Part shown: one piece after another, positions 53,100 to 63,938 of the stretch
Numbering within the stretch: the stretch's first letter is position 1
Layout of the letters: each line of letters opens with the position of its first letter
From: Methanosarcina sp. UBA293
GTDB taxonomy: Archaea > Halobacteriota > Methanosarcinia > Methanosarcinales > Methanosarcinaceae
DNA length: 64,000 nt
Direction: 5' to 3'
Assembly: GCA_002499445.1 (NCBI GenBank)
Contig: DALS01000003.1
Coordinates: 1 to 64,000, forward strand
Notes under the pieces: model-generated
What the model was told of the DNA's origin: nothing
The model's database searches: none
Seen by the model: only the letters and a program-made list of their open reading frames with translations
Made by a program: the position numbers and the translations under genes

Positions 53100-53544
53100 C
53101 GTATACCTCTAACATACCTTTAAAAATTTCCATATATACAAGCTTTCTGTAATATAGCATGTTTAATATATATCATGTTTCGAAATTATCAAGCAGAGGG
53201 GCTTTTCCGTTAAAGTATTTACTGCTTTTCTATTATTACTTTTTTCTATTCTCTACTACTTCTATTTTCATTTTTTTTAAATATATTTAATTTATAATTT
53301 TTTTACAAGCTATTTATATGGTCCTAATTCGCTACCTTTAATTATCATTTCTGCGAAAAAATAGCTAGTATCTCAAAGATACATATAGGAATGTTTAACA
53401 ACATATTTTCTGCTTTGTAAAATTACAAAAGACATTTTCTAGGTAAAATTATTATATATAATGATCAGAAGAAACCGATATAAATACAATATCTGTATAA
53501 AGGAATAGAAAAGGCATACTGTTAAGAATCAAGGAGTTTAGTAC
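53100..53544. other. AT-rich intergenic region
   Basis: Divergent promoter region between the small coiled-coil membrane protein and the presenilin-like protease. No ORF or RNA recognised. Confidence 0.45.
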
Positions 53545-54438
53545 TTGAGTTCCAGCGAACAATCAATTAAAGATTATTTACCTATCCTCTCTATGGGAGG
53601 ATTAATCCTTATAGTGCAGATTCTTGCGCTATTTTTGTCCATGCCTATGAAAGCTAATGAAATGCAAGCTTTTGAAGACCCAACCCAGGTGTCAAATTCC
53701 ATATATTATGTCATAATGATCCTGGTTTTTACTCTGTTTGTCCTCTTGGCACTTAAGAAGAATATAAAATGGGTAATCAGCCTCTTTATTTACCTGGCTA
53801 TAATAACCACTCTCTATTACGTATTCTTCGCTCTATTTACTCTCTTTCCGGCTCTCTCAGGATTTGAAGCCGTCGCCTCGTTTGTACTATCTGCGGGGAT
53901 AACAGTATTGCTCTACAAATATCCCGAATGGTACATAGTTGACATTGCAGGGATTTGTATTGCAGCCGGGGTCAGTGCTCTGATAGGAATTTCCCTTTCA
54001 GTTATACCTGTAATAATACTCCTGCTGCTTCTTGCAATTTACGATGCGATCTCGGTATACAAAACAAAGCATATGATAACTATGGCTGAGGGGATAATGG
54101 ACCTAAAGCTTCCAATCCTGTTTGTTATTCCAAAAAACTTGAACTATTCTTTCTTACAGGAAGACTTCAAATCTGGAGAAAAGCGTGAAGCTTTTTTCAT
54201 GGGGCTTGGAGATGCGGTTATGCCTACTCTGCTTGTAGTTTCAGCAAATGTTTTTATGATAAGTAAAGGAATCTCATATCCAGTCATCGGGGCTATCTTG
54301 GGTACCCTTGCAGGACATATAGTACTTTCTATCCTGGTAATGAGTGGAAAACCACAGGCAGGACTTCCCTTTTTGAATTCCGGAGTAATTCTGGGTTTCT
54401 TTATTGGTGTTCTGCTATCAGGAGCCTCAATAATGTGA
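53545..54438 (+). CDS. Presenilin/signal-peptide-peptidase-like intramembrane protease (A22)
   Basis: A 297-residue protein with about nine helices. The catalytic Asp motifs of the archaeal presenilin family are AIYDAISVYKTKHM (YD) and FFMGLGDAVMPTLL (GLGD), and QAGLPFLNSG stands for the PAL region. It cleaves membrane-spanning segments. TTG start with GGAG 10 nt upstream. Native substrates are unknown in archaea. Confidence 0.85.
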   Translation: MSSSEQSIKDYLPILSMGGLILIVQILALFLSMPMKANEMQAFEDPTQVSNSIYYVIMILVFTLFVLLALKKNIKWVISLFIYLAIITTLYYVFFALFTLFPALSGFEAVASFVLSAGITVLLYKYPEWYIVDIAGICIAAGVSALIGISLSVIPVIILLLLLAIYDAISVYKTKHMITMAEGIMDLKLPILFVIPKNLNYSFLQEDFKSGEKREAFFMGLGDAVMPTLLVVSANVFMISKGISYPVIGAILGTLAGHIVLSILVMSGKPQAGLPFLNSGVILGFFIGVLLSGASIM

Positions 54439-54598
54439 AGTTAACTTTTTCACTATTTTTTTGTATTAACTTTCTTCACTACTCTCCTTTATAATACTTT
54501 TTTTATGTTAATCTTCTTCACCATCTCTTTTTATGATGCTTATGTTCTTTTTTCCGATTTTGCAAAGATTTTTTATTTTACAGTATATATCATTTAAT

Positions 54599-55399
54599 AT
54601 GCCCAGAAGAATTGCAGTGGTCTTTGACAGTGCAGGAACCCTTCTACATATGTATAGAGTTGCAAAGGATGCTCGAACCGGGAATATCCTTGAAAATATA
54701 GAGAGTACTGCTATTGTCGCGCAAAAGAATGGATGTGGGCTTGTGGTCCTGAATGCCGAAAGTGATATTATCCTGCGCTCGAGAAAAGATATGTCTTTGT
54801 TTGAGTTTATAAGAGAATATGGAGTTTCAATAGGGATAAGCTGCTCAAAAGGAGAGTTTACCCAGAAAATTGCATGTGAAGTTATAAGAGGAACAGCCCC
54901 TAGAATGGGCGATGTACATGATGTGCTGGAGATGGTTACAGTTCGTTGCCCAAATATTTTTTATCTCGCAGCAGGTTTGATAGTTGACTCAGAGGCTAGA
55001 AGTGTCCCATATGTCTTGAGTACAGGCGGAAATGTGTTCAGTACCACGCTACAAACGGTCCAGACTCTACATGCCATGGAAGTGGATACATATATAGCAT
55101 CTGGAGATAGTTTATTTGCTCTCACGCAACTAGCTGAGTTCATAAATATCCCCAAGGAAAGAGTCTTTGCCTTTTCAAACCCCCTGATGAAGGAAAAAAT
55201 AGTACTTGAACTAAAAAGAAAGTATGAAAAAGTAATCATGGTAGGCGATGGAATTAATGACATCTTGGCGTTCAGGGCAGCAGATGTTGGGATAATGACA
55301 ACCCAGCAAGGTGACAAAAGACCTGAAGAACTTAGAAAATCGGCAGACGTGGTAATTGACAACATAATAAAAGTTATAGATATTGTAAAAGCGCTATGA
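54599..55399 (+). CDS. HAD-family phosphatase, soluble P-type ATPase-like
   Basis: A 266-residue HAD hydrolase. The nucleophile motif VVFDSAGTLL, the Ser/Thr motif YIASGDSLF, a Lys helix, and MVGDGINDILAF match the P-type ATPase phosphorylation domain without membrane parts. The ATG at 54599 (MPRRIAVVF) is chosen over one 22 codons earlier. It precedes component A2 by 420 bp; methanogens conserve such a protein, but its substrate is unknown. Confidence 0.75.
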   Translation: MPRRIAVVFDSAGTLLHMYRVAKDARTGNILENIESTAIVAQKNGCGLVVLNAESDIILRSRKDMSLFEFIREYGVSIGISCSKGEFTQKIACEVIRGTAPRMGDVHDVLEMVTVRCPNIFYLAAGLIVDSEARSVPYVLSTGGNVFSTTLQTVQTLHAMEVDTYIASGDSLFALTQLAEFINIPKERVFAFSNPLMKEKIVLELKRKYEKVIMVGDGINDILAFRAADVGIMTTQQGDKRPEELRKSADVVIDNIIKVIDIVKAL

Positions 55400-55821
55400 T
55401 TAATATAAAAGGGGGCATTATAATCAAATTAATGTATCACAACGGGCCGATATAATAAAATGGACCAGTATGGCATTACTTGTCAATATTAATGGCATGA
55501 CTGGTCAATGTAATAAAACAAATCAATATAACGCAATGAGTCAATATAACAGGACTAAATTATATCCAATATAACAGGACAAAATTAATACTGATTAAGC
55601 AAGTTTCACCAGATGAATTTGGCTTTAAGTGTTAACAGTGAAAAAATAATGCGTTACGTTTAAGAATCTTTACTCTTATGTAGTTGTTGCCCATTTGTGT
55701 TAAATTCATTGTTTATATTATTATTCTACTTGCAGTAATTGCTTTTCACTCTTGAGCTATACGCCCAGGCAGGCAAGAGCCATTAGAAAGTTTTGCAGCT
55801 CATAATTGCGGAGGAACATTC
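55400..55821. other. Intergenic region with degenerate short repeats
   Basis: Between about 55440 and 55600, GTCAATATAACAGGAC-like units recur imperfectly five to six times (for example at about 55544 and 55570). They could be slippage-derived or a protein-binding array upstream of the component A2 operon. Confidence 0.5.
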
Positions 55822-57435
55822 ATGCCAGTATTTATTGAAGTCAAAAATTTAACTGTAGATTTCAACGGTCATAAGGCCCTGAAAAACGTAAACTTAAGTA
55901 TCAACGAAGGGGAAATTGTTGGAGTTCTGGGTAAAAGCGGGTCCGGGAAGACAATTCTGATGCACGTACTTCGCGGCACAGAATCTTTTGAGAGTATTTC
56001 AGGTGAAGTTATTTATCATTTAGCTCGCTGCTCGAAATGTGGTTATATCGATCGGCCCAGTAAAACAGGCCAAAAGTGCCAGATCTGTGGAGAAACTCTG
56101 GAGGCTTTTGAAGCTGATTTTGTAAATCTTTCCCTCTACGATCCAATAAGGAAAGATATCACCAAGCGCATAGCTATCATGCTTCAGCGCACCTTTGCCC
56201 TTTATGGAGATGAAAGAGTTCTTGTAAACGTCATAAACTCTCTGAATGAGATCGGCTATACAGGAAAAGACTCCATGAGAAAAGCGGTTGAACTGCTGGA
56301 AGAAGTAAACCTGAGTCACCGCATGATGCATGTCGCAAGAGAGCTTTCAGGCGGAGAAAAACAAAGGGTTGTGCTTGCAAGACAGCTTGTAAGAAATCCC
56401 CTCCTTCTGTTAGCTGATGAGCCTACAGGTACCCTTGATCCCATGACTGCAAAGCTTGTCCATGATGCCATGCTCAGGGCAGTTAAGAATTATAATATGA
56501 GCATGGTTCTGACTTCGCACTGGCCTGAAGTTATTGAACAGATGGCGGATAAAGCTATCCTGCTTGAAAACGGAGAAGTAGTCCAGGAAGGGGACCCACT
56601 TGAGGTTTCCGCAATTTTTATGCAAAGTTTATCCATGGTGAAGCAAGAAAAGAATGTCATGGTCGGGGAACCTATAATCAGAGTAAGGAATCTCTCAAAA
56701 CGTTATATTTCAGTTGACCGTGGTGTGGTAAGAGCTGTGGATGATATCTCTTTTGATGTGAGAGAAGGAGAAATCTTTGGGTTGGTTGGGGTAAGCGGAG
56801 CAGGCAAAACTACAACCTCAAAGATTCTTATGGGAATTTTACCGCCCACATCAGGAGAAGTTGAGGTTCGTGTGGGAGATGAATGGGTTGACATGACAAA
56901 ATTGGGAGTGGAAAATAAAGGAAGGGCAACCAAATATATGGGATTCCTGCATCAGGAATACGGGCTTTACACTCACAGCTCCGTAATAGACAACCTCACT
57001 GAGTCTATAAGCCTTGATCTGCCTTTTGAACTTGGGGTTAGAAAAGCAATAATCACACTCAAGGCTGCTGGCTTTGAGGAAAATAAGGCAAAAGCTATTT
57101 TACCCAAAATGACTGAAGAACTGAGTGAAGGGGAGCGGCATAGGATTGCACTTGCACAGGTTCTGATCAAGGAACCTAGAATTGTCATTATGGATGAGCC
57201 TACAGGGACTATGGACCCGATTACCAAAGTTTCGGTGACGAATTCTATCCTGAAAGCCAGAGAAGAGATAGGGGAAACATTTGTCGTTGTTTCTCATGAT
57301 ATTGATTTTGTAAATGAGATCTGTGACCGTGTAGCACTCATGCGTAACGGGAAGATTGTGGATATAGGTAGCCCAAAGAACATACTATCTCAACTCACTG
57401 AGGAAGAAAGGATAGAAGCTGCAGAAGAAATATAA
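55822..57435 (+). CDS. atwA: Methyl-coenzyme M reductase activation component A2
   Basis: A 537-residue tandem ABC ATPase. Domain 1: Walker A GKSGSGKT, an inserted zinc-finger-like [21 protein letters not shown] near residues 73-93, signature ELSGGEKQR and Walker B LLLADEP. Domain 2: Walker A GVSGAGKT near residue 332, signature ELSEGERHR, Walker B IVIMDEP. No membrane parts. It is the ATP-dependent component that helps reduce the nickel of F430 in methyl-coenzyme M reductase. Starts the gene group with the marker proteins. Confidence 0.92.
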   Translation: MPVFIEVKNLTVDFNGHKALKNVNLSINEGEIVGVLGKSGSGKTILMHVLRGTESFESISGEVIYHLARCSKCGYIDRPSKTGQKCQICGETLEAFEADFVNLSLYDPIRKDITKRIAIMLQRTFALYGDERVLVNVINSLNEIGYTGKDSMRKAVELLEEVNLSHRMMHVARELSGGEKQRVVLARQLVRNPLLLLADEPTGTLDPMTAKLVHDAMLRAVKNYNMSMVLTSHWPEVIEQMADKAILLENGEVVQEGDPLEVSAIFMQSLSMVKQEKNVMVGEPIIRVRNLSKRYISVDRGVVRAVDDISFDVREGEIFGLVGVSGAGKTTTSKILMGILPPTSGEVEVRVGDEWVDMTKLGVENKGRATKYMGFLHQEYGLYTHSSVIDNLTESISLDLPFELGVRKAIITLKAAGFEENKAKAILPKMTEELSEGERHRIALAQVLIKEPRIVIMDEPTGTMDPITKVSVTNSILKAREEIGETFVVVSHDIDFVNEICDRVALMRNGKIVDIGSPKNILSQLTEEERIEAAEEI

Positions 57436-57475
57436 ATATGCTGCCACCTCTTAGTATAGAAAATACTAAAATGAG

Positions 57476-59050
57476 GTGCCAATTACGAGTAATGAGATCA
57501 GCGTTGAGGTGAATGGGCAAAAGTATGCCTTACCTGCAGGTTCTACCCTTAGAGATGCCCTTAAAGTTTCCGGAGCCTCTTATATAGCTGGCACAGCGAT
57601 CGGAATTCTGAAAGAGACTGCTGAGGAAAGGACTGGAATAATCACCGAATACGCTATCAATACTCCTAGAGGAGAATTCAGGATAGAAATTAAAAATCCT
57701 GAATCGCCTTCTGGGAAATTATGGGCTGAGCATTTTAAAGAGTACGAAGGTAGACCTGTCCACTGGGCAAGCTCTGAAGCTTTGGCTTTCGGACCCTTTG
57801 AAGCCGAAATTAAACCTTCGCGTGAGACTAGGACTTTTGAAGTGTATTCAGTGACGTTTGGAGCAGGAGGCTTTGATCCAAGTAATACTCACCTTATCTT
57901 TTCACTTAAAAAACATACTGCGGAATATGGGACTCCTGAAGATGGGATTTTTGCAGAAGTTGTGACTGGAAGAAATATCTTATCCAGGCTTTCTAGAGAG
58001 GATAAAATTCTTAGTATTGAGCCAATTATTGAATGGGAGCAAATCTCTGAAAAGACCTGCACAACTGATCTCTCTTTCCCGCTTGAAGATGGAAACAGCA
58101 TATTCACTTATTTTGAGGTAGAGCTCTCCAGAAATGCTCCCAGAGGGGCAGAGCATTTCTATGCCTTGACCCGTGAAGGAACTCTCAGTGTAGATGTAAC
58201 TACCAGTTCATTTGTCTCGGACGATGGTCTGAAAGGAGAACCAACTCCTTATGAAAATTTCGAGCCGAGACGAGAAGGTGCAATTTCTGTCCGAACAGTT
58301 GGATATGGGTTGGGTAGAACATATATTTCCAGAGAGGAACGACCTTCAAGTCTCGTGCATTCGGTTGTGGGGCAAGTAACGAAAGGTATTGAGCTTATCA
58401 AGCTCGCAGAAAAAGGACAGAAACTCTCGGTTGAAAGTCTTCCCCCCCAAATAGTTCTTCTTGGACATAGCTTTGAAGAGGCCGAGCCCGTACTTTCTTC
58501 TATAGGAGTTGAACTGGTAAAAGACGGATATACTGGAGAGGATGCAGTAATTGTCAGCCAGGATCCGCCAACGACCCTGGAAATTCTTGGAGAGGCAAAG
58601 GTGACTGCGTATGCAGTATCCAGAGCAAAATTGGTTGAAATCGAACTTTACTCTGAAAATGCTCCCAAATCCGTGGACTTTTTCCGCCATGCCCTTGAAC
58701 TTAAGACAAAAACCGTTGGGAAGCTGCCTGTTTATATGATATACGACGACACTTACCTTTTTAAAACGGAAAAAGAAGTCGTGAAATATAAGGAAATTCT
58801 TCCGGAAAATACACCTACTGACAAAGTAGCTGGAGGGGAGATAGGGATTACAAATCAGGCTGCAAAGAGAATGGGAACTATAGGAGTGAGGCTTGGAGAC
58901 GACGAGCTTTTTGGGCCCACCGGAGAAAAATTTTCCTCGACTAATATCATTGGCCGGATAGTAAATCCTGATAAACTTCTTGATGTCAAAGAAGGCGATG
59001 TGATATACGTAACTGAAGTTGTACGCAATAAACTTAAAAGCAATAATTAG
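57476..59050 (+). CDS. Methanogenesis marker protein 3 (UPF0288)
   Basis: About 524 residues. The N-terminus (ISVEVNGQKYALPAGSTLRDAL) resembles a ubiquitin/TGS-like fold; later comes a cyclophilin-like region (VEIELYSENAPKSVDFFRHAL). It matches Mmp3, found with Mcr activation proteins in methanogens. The GTG start at 57476 lies next to GAGGTG, so the precise start is uncertain; the gene follows component A2 by 40 bp. Confidence 0.85.
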   Translation: MPITSNEISVEVNGQKYALPAGSTLRDALKVSGASYIAGTAIGILKETAEERTGIITEYAINTPRGEFRIEIKNPESPSGKLWAEHFKEYEGRPVHWASSEALAFGPFEAEIKPSRETRTFEVYSVTFGAGGFDPSNTHLIFSLKKHTAEYGTPEDGIFAEVVTGRNILSRLSREDKILSIEPIIEWEQISEKTCTTDLSFPLEDGNSIFTYFEVELSRNAPRGAEHFYALTREGTLSVDVTTSSFVSDDGLKGEPTPYENFEPRREGAISVRTVGYGLGRTYISREERPSSLVHSVVGQVTKGIELIKLAEKGQKLSVESLPPQIVLLGHSFEEAEPVLSSIGVELVKDGYTGEDAVIVSQDPPTTLEILGEAKVTAYAVSRAKLVEIELYSENAPKSVDFFRHALELKTKTVGKLPVYMIYDDTYLFKTEKEVVKYKEILPENTPTDKVAGGEIGITNQAAKRMGTIGVRLGDDELFGPTGEKFSSTNIIGRIVNPDKLLDVKEGDVIYVTEVVRNKLKSNN

Positions 59051-59216
59051 TAAAACAATCGCATAAGTATTCAGCGTACATAATAAGTATAATATCTAAA
59101 AGAAGTAATATACGTAAGCACAGTAATAAGTAGCCTTAATTTCACATACATTTAACTAATTCACATTTACTGATATATTGCAGGTGAAGTCTCCCGAGAC
59201 TAAGGAGAGACGAAAT

Positions 59217-59660
59217 ATGACTGAAACGAAAAAAGAAGAGATTACAAAGTATATTGTAATCAGTTCGGATAAAGTTCTGCCTTCAGACGCAGCTATGAAA
59301 ATCTACGAGTCAGAGTTTCCAGTTACGGTAAAGGAGACATGTTTTGGACTTATCGTATCAGGAGCCAAAGACGATGTCCAGACAGTGGTCGAAAAAATCC
59401 GACAGCTGGATAAAAATCATATTTTTGTAAAGGATAGGGGATTCCCACCAGGAGATGAGAGGCGTTGCCGCGCAAGTAGGGGTGGAGGTCCACGGCCTGG
59501 ATTCCACTTCTTAAGGGAAGAGGTGGGAATACTTCCTGCCATAGGGGCTGCACTTGATGAACTGGAAGCAAAGGAAAGTATAAAAGAAAAAGGCAGAACG
59601 AAGTGCAGGCTTAAAGCTTCTGATCTGAAGAAAGTTATTGAAGAAGAGCTTGCGAGGTGA
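59217..59660 (+). CDS. Methanogenesis marker protein 6
   Basis: A 147-residue protein, MTETKKEEITKYIVISSD. A ferredoxin-like beta-alpha-beta start, then RGFPPGDERRCRASRGGGPRPGFHFLREE, the marker 6 signature. ATG after AAGGAGAG. Part of the marker gene string; function unproven. Confidence 0.82.
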   Translation: MTETKKEEITKYIVISSDKVLPSDAAMKIYESEFPVTVKETCFGLIVSGAKDDVQTVVEKIRQLDKNHIFVKDRGFPPGDERRCRASRGGGPRPGFHFLREEVGILPAIGAALDELEAKESIKEKGRTKCRLKASDLKKVIEEELAR

Positions 59661-59664
59661 GTTT

Positions 59665-60168
59665 TTGGTAAAGGTTTTCATTTATCCAATAAATAGTCTT
59701 ATTCTGGCAGACCTGGTTGAACGTTTCGGGCACAAACCCCTTACCATGATGAGCCAGATCCGAGAAAAAGTTACAAGCCTCAGTCTGGATTCTCCTCCTA
59801 TAAATATTACTCCTGAAGACCCTAAGTTGGGGCTTAAATATGCTGCAATTGAAGTGCCGGCTGGAGTAAGGGGAAGGATGGCGTTAATAGGCCCTCTTAT
59901 AGAACAAACAGAAGCTGCAATTATAGTTGAAAACCCGCCTACTGACTTTGGCTGTGTGGGTTGTAACCGCACAAATGAGCTGACGAAGTATCTGATCCGC
60001 TCAAAAGGTGTTCCTGTACTCGAGGTAAAGTATCCAGACTCCGACGAGGAAGCCCGTGATTTCGTAAACAAAATAGCAGCATTTCTGGAATCTTTGCCTA
60101 AGGAAAAAACTGAAACCGAGGAAAAGGCGAAAGAAGAAGAATCGGCAGAAAAGGAGGACAAGGAATGA
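59665..60168 (+). CDS. Methanogenesis marker protein 5
   Basis: About 167 residues. A TTG at 59665 behind AGGTGA is preferred to one at 59638 that overlaps the previous gene. [20 protein letters not shown] and [22 protein letters not shown] (CxxC) are typical of marker 5; the C-terminus is a highly acidic Lys/Glu tail. It overlaps the next gene by 4 bases. Confidence 0.82.
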   Translation: MVKVFIYPINSLILADLVERFGHKPLTMMSQIREKVTSLSLDSPPINITPEDPKLGLKYAAIEVPAGVRGRMALIGPLIEQTEAAIIVENPPTDFGCVGCNRTNELTKYLIRSKGVPVLEVKYPDSDEEARDFVNKIAAFLESLPKEKTETEEKAKEEESAEKEDKE

Positions 60169-61412
60169 GCGCTGAAGAATCTTCGCTTGTCAAGATTGCA
60201 CTGGTATCCTGCGGCTCTGAGTATGCCGGAGTTCAGCCCGAATTTGAAGAAGCCGCAGCTAAAGTAAATGCAAAATTTATTTATCCTGAAATTGATGTTG
60301 CATTCGTAGATACTATAGGCAGGGATTTCGGGCTTGAGGTTGCGAGTGGAGACCTGAGGCTTATGATGGCCCGGGCAAAGGCTGTTGTTGAAGGCATAAC
60401 TAATGCTGATGGAGTTTTTATCACTACCTGTTTCCGCTGTGCCGAAGGAGCTATTGTACGGAATGAAGTCAGGAGGTACATCCATGAGCACTCCAACATT
60501 CCGGTAATCAGTTATTCATTTACCGAAAGTACAAGTGCAGGTACCTTGCTTACTCGTCTGGAAGCTCTTACTACAATTGTCAGACGCAGGCACCTTCTTA
60601 CAAGGGAAATTCAGACCGGACTGACTGCAGGAATAGATTCAGGGTCAACAACCACAAAAGCCGTGATAATGAGGGACAACAAAATAATAGGCAAGGGCTG
60701 GGTGCCCACAACAAAAGTCCTTGAAAGTGCTGAAGAAGCTTACTCTATTGCCCTGAAAGAAGCCGGAGTTTCCAGGGAAGAAATTCAGGCTTTGGGTACG
60801 ACCGGATACGGACGATTTCTTATAGGCAACAGTTTTAAAGCCCAGCTTATCCAGGAAGAGATTACTGTTAACTCAAAAGGAGCCGTCTACCTTGCTGACA
60901 AGCAGAAAGGCAATGCAACAGTTATTGATATAGGCGGTATGGACAACAAGGCAATCTCGGTTCAGGATGGAATTCCTGGAATGTTCACAATGGGTGGGAT
61001 TTGCGCAGGCGCCTCAGGACGTTTCTTTGAAATGATTGCAAAGCGGCTTGGTGTGGATATCACCGAACTGGGAGACCTGGCAGTCAAAGGCATGCATGAA
61101 AATGTATCCATGAACAGCTACTGTATAGTTTTTGGAACCCAATCTCTTGTAAATTCCCTTGCAAAAGGAGCAACTCCTGAAGATGTGGCTGCTGCAGCCT
61201 GTTATAGTGTAGTAGAACAGATCTACGAGCAGCAATTGCAGGAAGTGGATGTTAAAGAGCCGCTGATTCTTGTAGGCGGGTCATCACTAATTGCAGGAGT
61301 CCCAAAAGCTCTCGGAGAGCTTCTCAAGATCGATGTCCTTGTGCCCGAGAACTCACACTTGATAGGAGCAGTAGGAGCAGCTTTGCTTGTTTCAGGCTTT
61401 GTGGAGGAGTGA
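60165..61412 (+). CDS. Methanogenesis marker protein 15 (ASKHA ATPase activator-like)
   Basis: A 415-residue BadF/HgdC-type ATPase. The first 150 residues hold [17 protein letters not shown], then [52 protein letters not shown] and [15 protein letters not shown] as phosphate and adenosine loops. Such activators bind one [4Fe-4S] cluster per dimer and drive low-potential electron transfer with ATP, fitting a part in methyl-coenzyme M reductase activation (inference). Ribosome site AAGGAGGAC. Confidence 0.87.
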   Translation: MSAEESSLVKIALVSCGSEYAGVQPEFEEAAAKVNAKFIYPEIDVAFVDTIGRDFGLEVASGDLRLMMARAKAVVEGITNADGVFITTCFRCAEGAIVRNEVRRYIHEHSNIPVISYSFTESTSAGTLLTRLEALTTIVRRRHLLTREIQTGLTAGIDSGSTTTKAVIMRDNKIIGKGWVPTTKVLESAEEAYSIALKEAGVSREEIQALGTTGYGRFLIGNSFKAQLIQEEITVNSKGAVYLADKQKGNATVIDIGGMDNKAISVQDGIPGMFTMGGICAGASGRFFEMIAKRLGVDITELGDLAVKGMHENVSMNSYCIVFGTQSLVNSLAKGATPEDVAAAACYSVVEQIYEQQLQEVDVKEPLILVGGSSLIAGVPKALGELLKIDVLVPENSHLIGAVGAALLVSGFVEE

Positions 61413-61415
61413 GAA

Positions 61416-62018
61416 ATGATGAATCCGCTTGAGATCTTTGCTGTTGAGTCCGCAATTGCATCGGAGCAGGAATTCTACAGGAAAATTATCGAGGATAATC
61501 TTGCAAGTCTCAAGCTTGCCCCGGCAATAGGGAGGATAAAGGTAATGCTGAGACCTGAAGATTCCCTCTTTCAGATGGCAATTCTCCTGAGGGATGTAGG
61601 TACCAGAGTTACAACAGCCGATATTGCCGATGTGGAAGCAAAGCCAGTTGCCGGTGAGATAATAATTTCAATCAAAAAAGAACAGTATATTCCAGAATTA
61701 CTGGGGAAACTCTGGGAGCGTTATGGAAAAGCGAACATCAGCCAACCAGACCGCTGGACTGTAGCCATAAGTACGGATAAGGCAGAGGAAGAAGCGGCTT
61801 TTCTTAAAGATATGATGGTTGCAGATCCAAGGCACAGGCTTCATGAAAATCTTGTTGATTTCGCAATCCGTGTAACTCCAGAGGGTTTCCGGGTTCGGTA
61901 TCATCTATATAAAGGTAATCGATTTATTTTTGTAGCGTCCGAGGAAGTTTTAAAACGTGAATGGGTTGAAGAAGCAGAGGCAATGCTCGAAGAACTGATG
62001 AAAGGAGGGAGAACATAA
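61416..62018 (+). CDS. Methanogenesis marker protein 17
   Basis: A 200-residue protein, MMNPLEIFAVESAIASEQEF, matching marker 17. The start may be the second Met. In Methanococcus this protein was found in the Mcr activation complex with markers 3 and 7 and component A2. Tightly packed in the operon: 3 bp after marker 15, 1 bp before marker 7. Confidence 0.85.
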   Translation: MMNPLEIFAVESAIASEQEFYRKIIEDNLASLKLAPAIGRIKVMLRPEDSLFQMAILLRDVGTRVTTADIADVEAKPVAGEIIISIKKEQYIPELLGKLWERYGKANISQPDRWTVAISTDKAEEEAAFLKDMMVADPRHRLHENLVDFAIRVTPEGFRVRYHLYKGNRFIFVASEEVLKREWVEEAEAMLEELMKGGRT

Positions 62019-62019
62019 G

Positions 62020-62955
62020 ATGGCGGCAGTACTTCGACCCTATCTGTATACAGGCGGTGTACACAAGCATGGGCTTTTAATCGAGCTGCTGGAAGACCTT
62101 GGAGGTTACATAATCCAGAAAGTAGTTACAGGGACTGAAGTTAACCTTATAATGCTTATTCCTGAGAAAGATGTCCCGGTAGTGAAAAAGCAGTCTGACG
62201 AACTGCTTGGAATGATGGTAGAAGCTCCCTTGACCGGAGTTGAGATCGCAGTTATTTCACCAACCCTTGCCTCTCATCACCTTCCGCATTCAGCCTGTGA
62301 TGTGGCAGAGTACCTGCGCCACCCTGGAGCTAACACAAACATGATAGGCCTTGCAAGAGGAATGGGGCGCAGGGTATCCCTATCCACGGATTACGAAAGG
62401 AAACTTATCAACGAACATGATATTGCAGTTTTCACATTCGGATCTTTCAGTGATTGTATTGTAAATAAGAAACCAAAACTCTTTGAAGGCATAGAAATCC
62501 CGATTGTGGTTACAGGCGGTCCTGACTTGAAGACAGAGGACGTTCCCGGAGCAGACCTTTACGTTGGGGATATCGGAAGGACTTCTCACAGGTTAAGGAA
62601 AATCGAGGAGGTTAGCGCCCTTGACAAACTCAATGAAGAAGTTGGAAAGATTGCTGATAATATTCGTAAACAGCAGGCAAAAGACCCCCTTGCAGTACTT
62701 CCTGCAAGAGCGATGAAGGAGATTGAAAACCAGGTTCCTGAAATCCAAACAGTACTTTCTCCTGCCCCGCTTACCCTCCAGCTTAACGGGCTTAGAGTCA
62801 AGCTGCCTTATGATGAATTTCACGAAAGACTTGAAAAACTAGAATTCGATGAAGGGGTTACACTTTCCGAACTTGCAAACATTTTGAAATCAAAAATGAA
62901 AAATTATATATTGATAAAAATCAAATCTAAGTCTGAAGTTGGTTTTGCAATTTGA
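62020..62955 (+). CDS. Methanogenesis marker protein 7
   Basis: A 311-residue protein. LRPYLYTGGVHKHGLLIELLEDLGG at the start, and SHHLPHSACDVAEYLRHPGA and FGSFSDCIVNKKPKLF carry Cys/His residues. Marker 7 belongs to the Mcr activation complex and is thought to bind a complex metal cluster. Last of the tight string; a 145-bp gap follows. Confidence 0.87.
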   Translation: MAAVLRPYLYTGGVHKHGLLIELLEDLGGYIIQKVVTGTEVNLIMLIPEKDVPVVKKQSDELLGMMVEAPLTGVEIAVISPTLASHHLPHSACDVAEYLRHPGANTNMIGLARGMGRRVSLSTDYERKLINEHDIAVFTFGSFSDCIVNKKPKLFEGIEIPIVVTGGPDLKTEDVPGADLYVGDIGRTSHRLRKIEEVSALDKLNEEVGKIADNIRKQQAKDPLAVLPARAMKEIENQVPEIQTVLSPAPLTLQLNGLRVKLPYDEFHERLEKLEFDEGVTLSELANILKSKMKNYILIKIKSKSEVGFAI

Positions 62956-63099
62956 TCCGGATTCTGTTGCTTTAAGAGTTTATCAACTTTACATTTTACT
63001 GGGTTTGTGTCTTTTCACTTATCCTTTAAACTGTAATGCCTAATCAGGAAAACGGTGACTGAACCCTTTTTCCACGTTAATCTATGCTGGTGGTTTCGT

Positions 63100-63576
63100 A
63101 TGGAACTTGAGGACATTGTGGAAATTTTGAAAGAGGACCCCGAGAGAGCTGTTCCTGAGCTCCTTGAGGATGTCCGGAAGCAATATGGCGAAATTCCTTA
63201 TATCATGAACTTCATGAAAGATCTTCCTGAAATCTTCATTCCGAAAACACTTTATGATAACTCCATAATGAGGGAATTCAAGAATCTCGATCCGGAAACA
63301 GTTGAACTCATTTCAGTAGGCGTGGCTTCTGCCCTTCGATGTGAGCATTGCCTGAAAATGCACATCAGAATTGCAAAAAGAAGGGGAGTAAAGAAAGAAA
63401 AGATATTTTATGCCATTATGATAGGAGCATCCATTTCCAGTGCTGCTGTGCTCGCTGAAAGTACAAGAGCGCTTGCAGATGAATTTCCTGATGAGAGAAG
63501 TGAAAATGGGGAAGAAAAAAAATGCCCAGATTCCAATTGTGAGATCTGTGATATCTCCAGGGCTGCTCTTAAGTAA
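63100..63576 (+). CDS. AhpD-like carboxymuconolactone decarboxylase family protein
   Basis: A 158-residue protein. VELISVGVASALRCEHCLKMHIRIAKRRGV contains the CxxC and trailing His of AhpD-type peroxidase/disulfide proteins. Extra Cys lie in CPDSNCEIC near the end, possibly a second redox pair. The ATG at 63100 (MELEDIVEIL) is chosen over a GTG 15 codons earlier. Likely a thiol redox protein; partner unknown. Confidence 0.82.
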   Translation: MELEDIVEILKEDPERAVPELLEDVRKQYGEIPYIMNFMKDLPEIFIPKTLYDNSIMREFKNLDPETVELISVGVASALRCEHCLKMHIRIAKRRGVKKEKIFYAIMIGASISSAAVLAESTRALADEFPDERSENGEEKKCPDSNCEICDISRAALK

Positions 63577-63938
63577 ATAGACTGACTCAGTAAATGCATC
63601 AAGTAAATATATCAATTCGATTTTTGTGGCTTTGTAAACTCATTTCAATAGATCCGACTTAATTTTGAAAAGATGATTCCCCAATCTGGTCCTGCTAATG
63701 TCACTATTTAATGTTAATTCCATCAACAATCATCCATCGATCAGATGGATCAATATAGATGAATCAATATAGATGATGGCTTTGCACCGAGTTTTCTTGT
63801 GAATTAATGCGGAAGATCTGCGGAACAAGACTTATGGGATAGGTAGTATACGATTAAGTCGAGTTTTTAGGGTTAAATATTATTTATCATGGAGGCTAGC
63901 TTATATAAATTCAAACAGTATATGCGGAATGGAACAGT
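63577..63938. other. Intergenic region with short repeat and promoter
   Basis: ATCAATATAGATGA is repeated twice near 63749-63775. TATA box CTTATATAAAT near 63900-63909 belongs to the gene starting at 63939. Confidence 0.55.
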
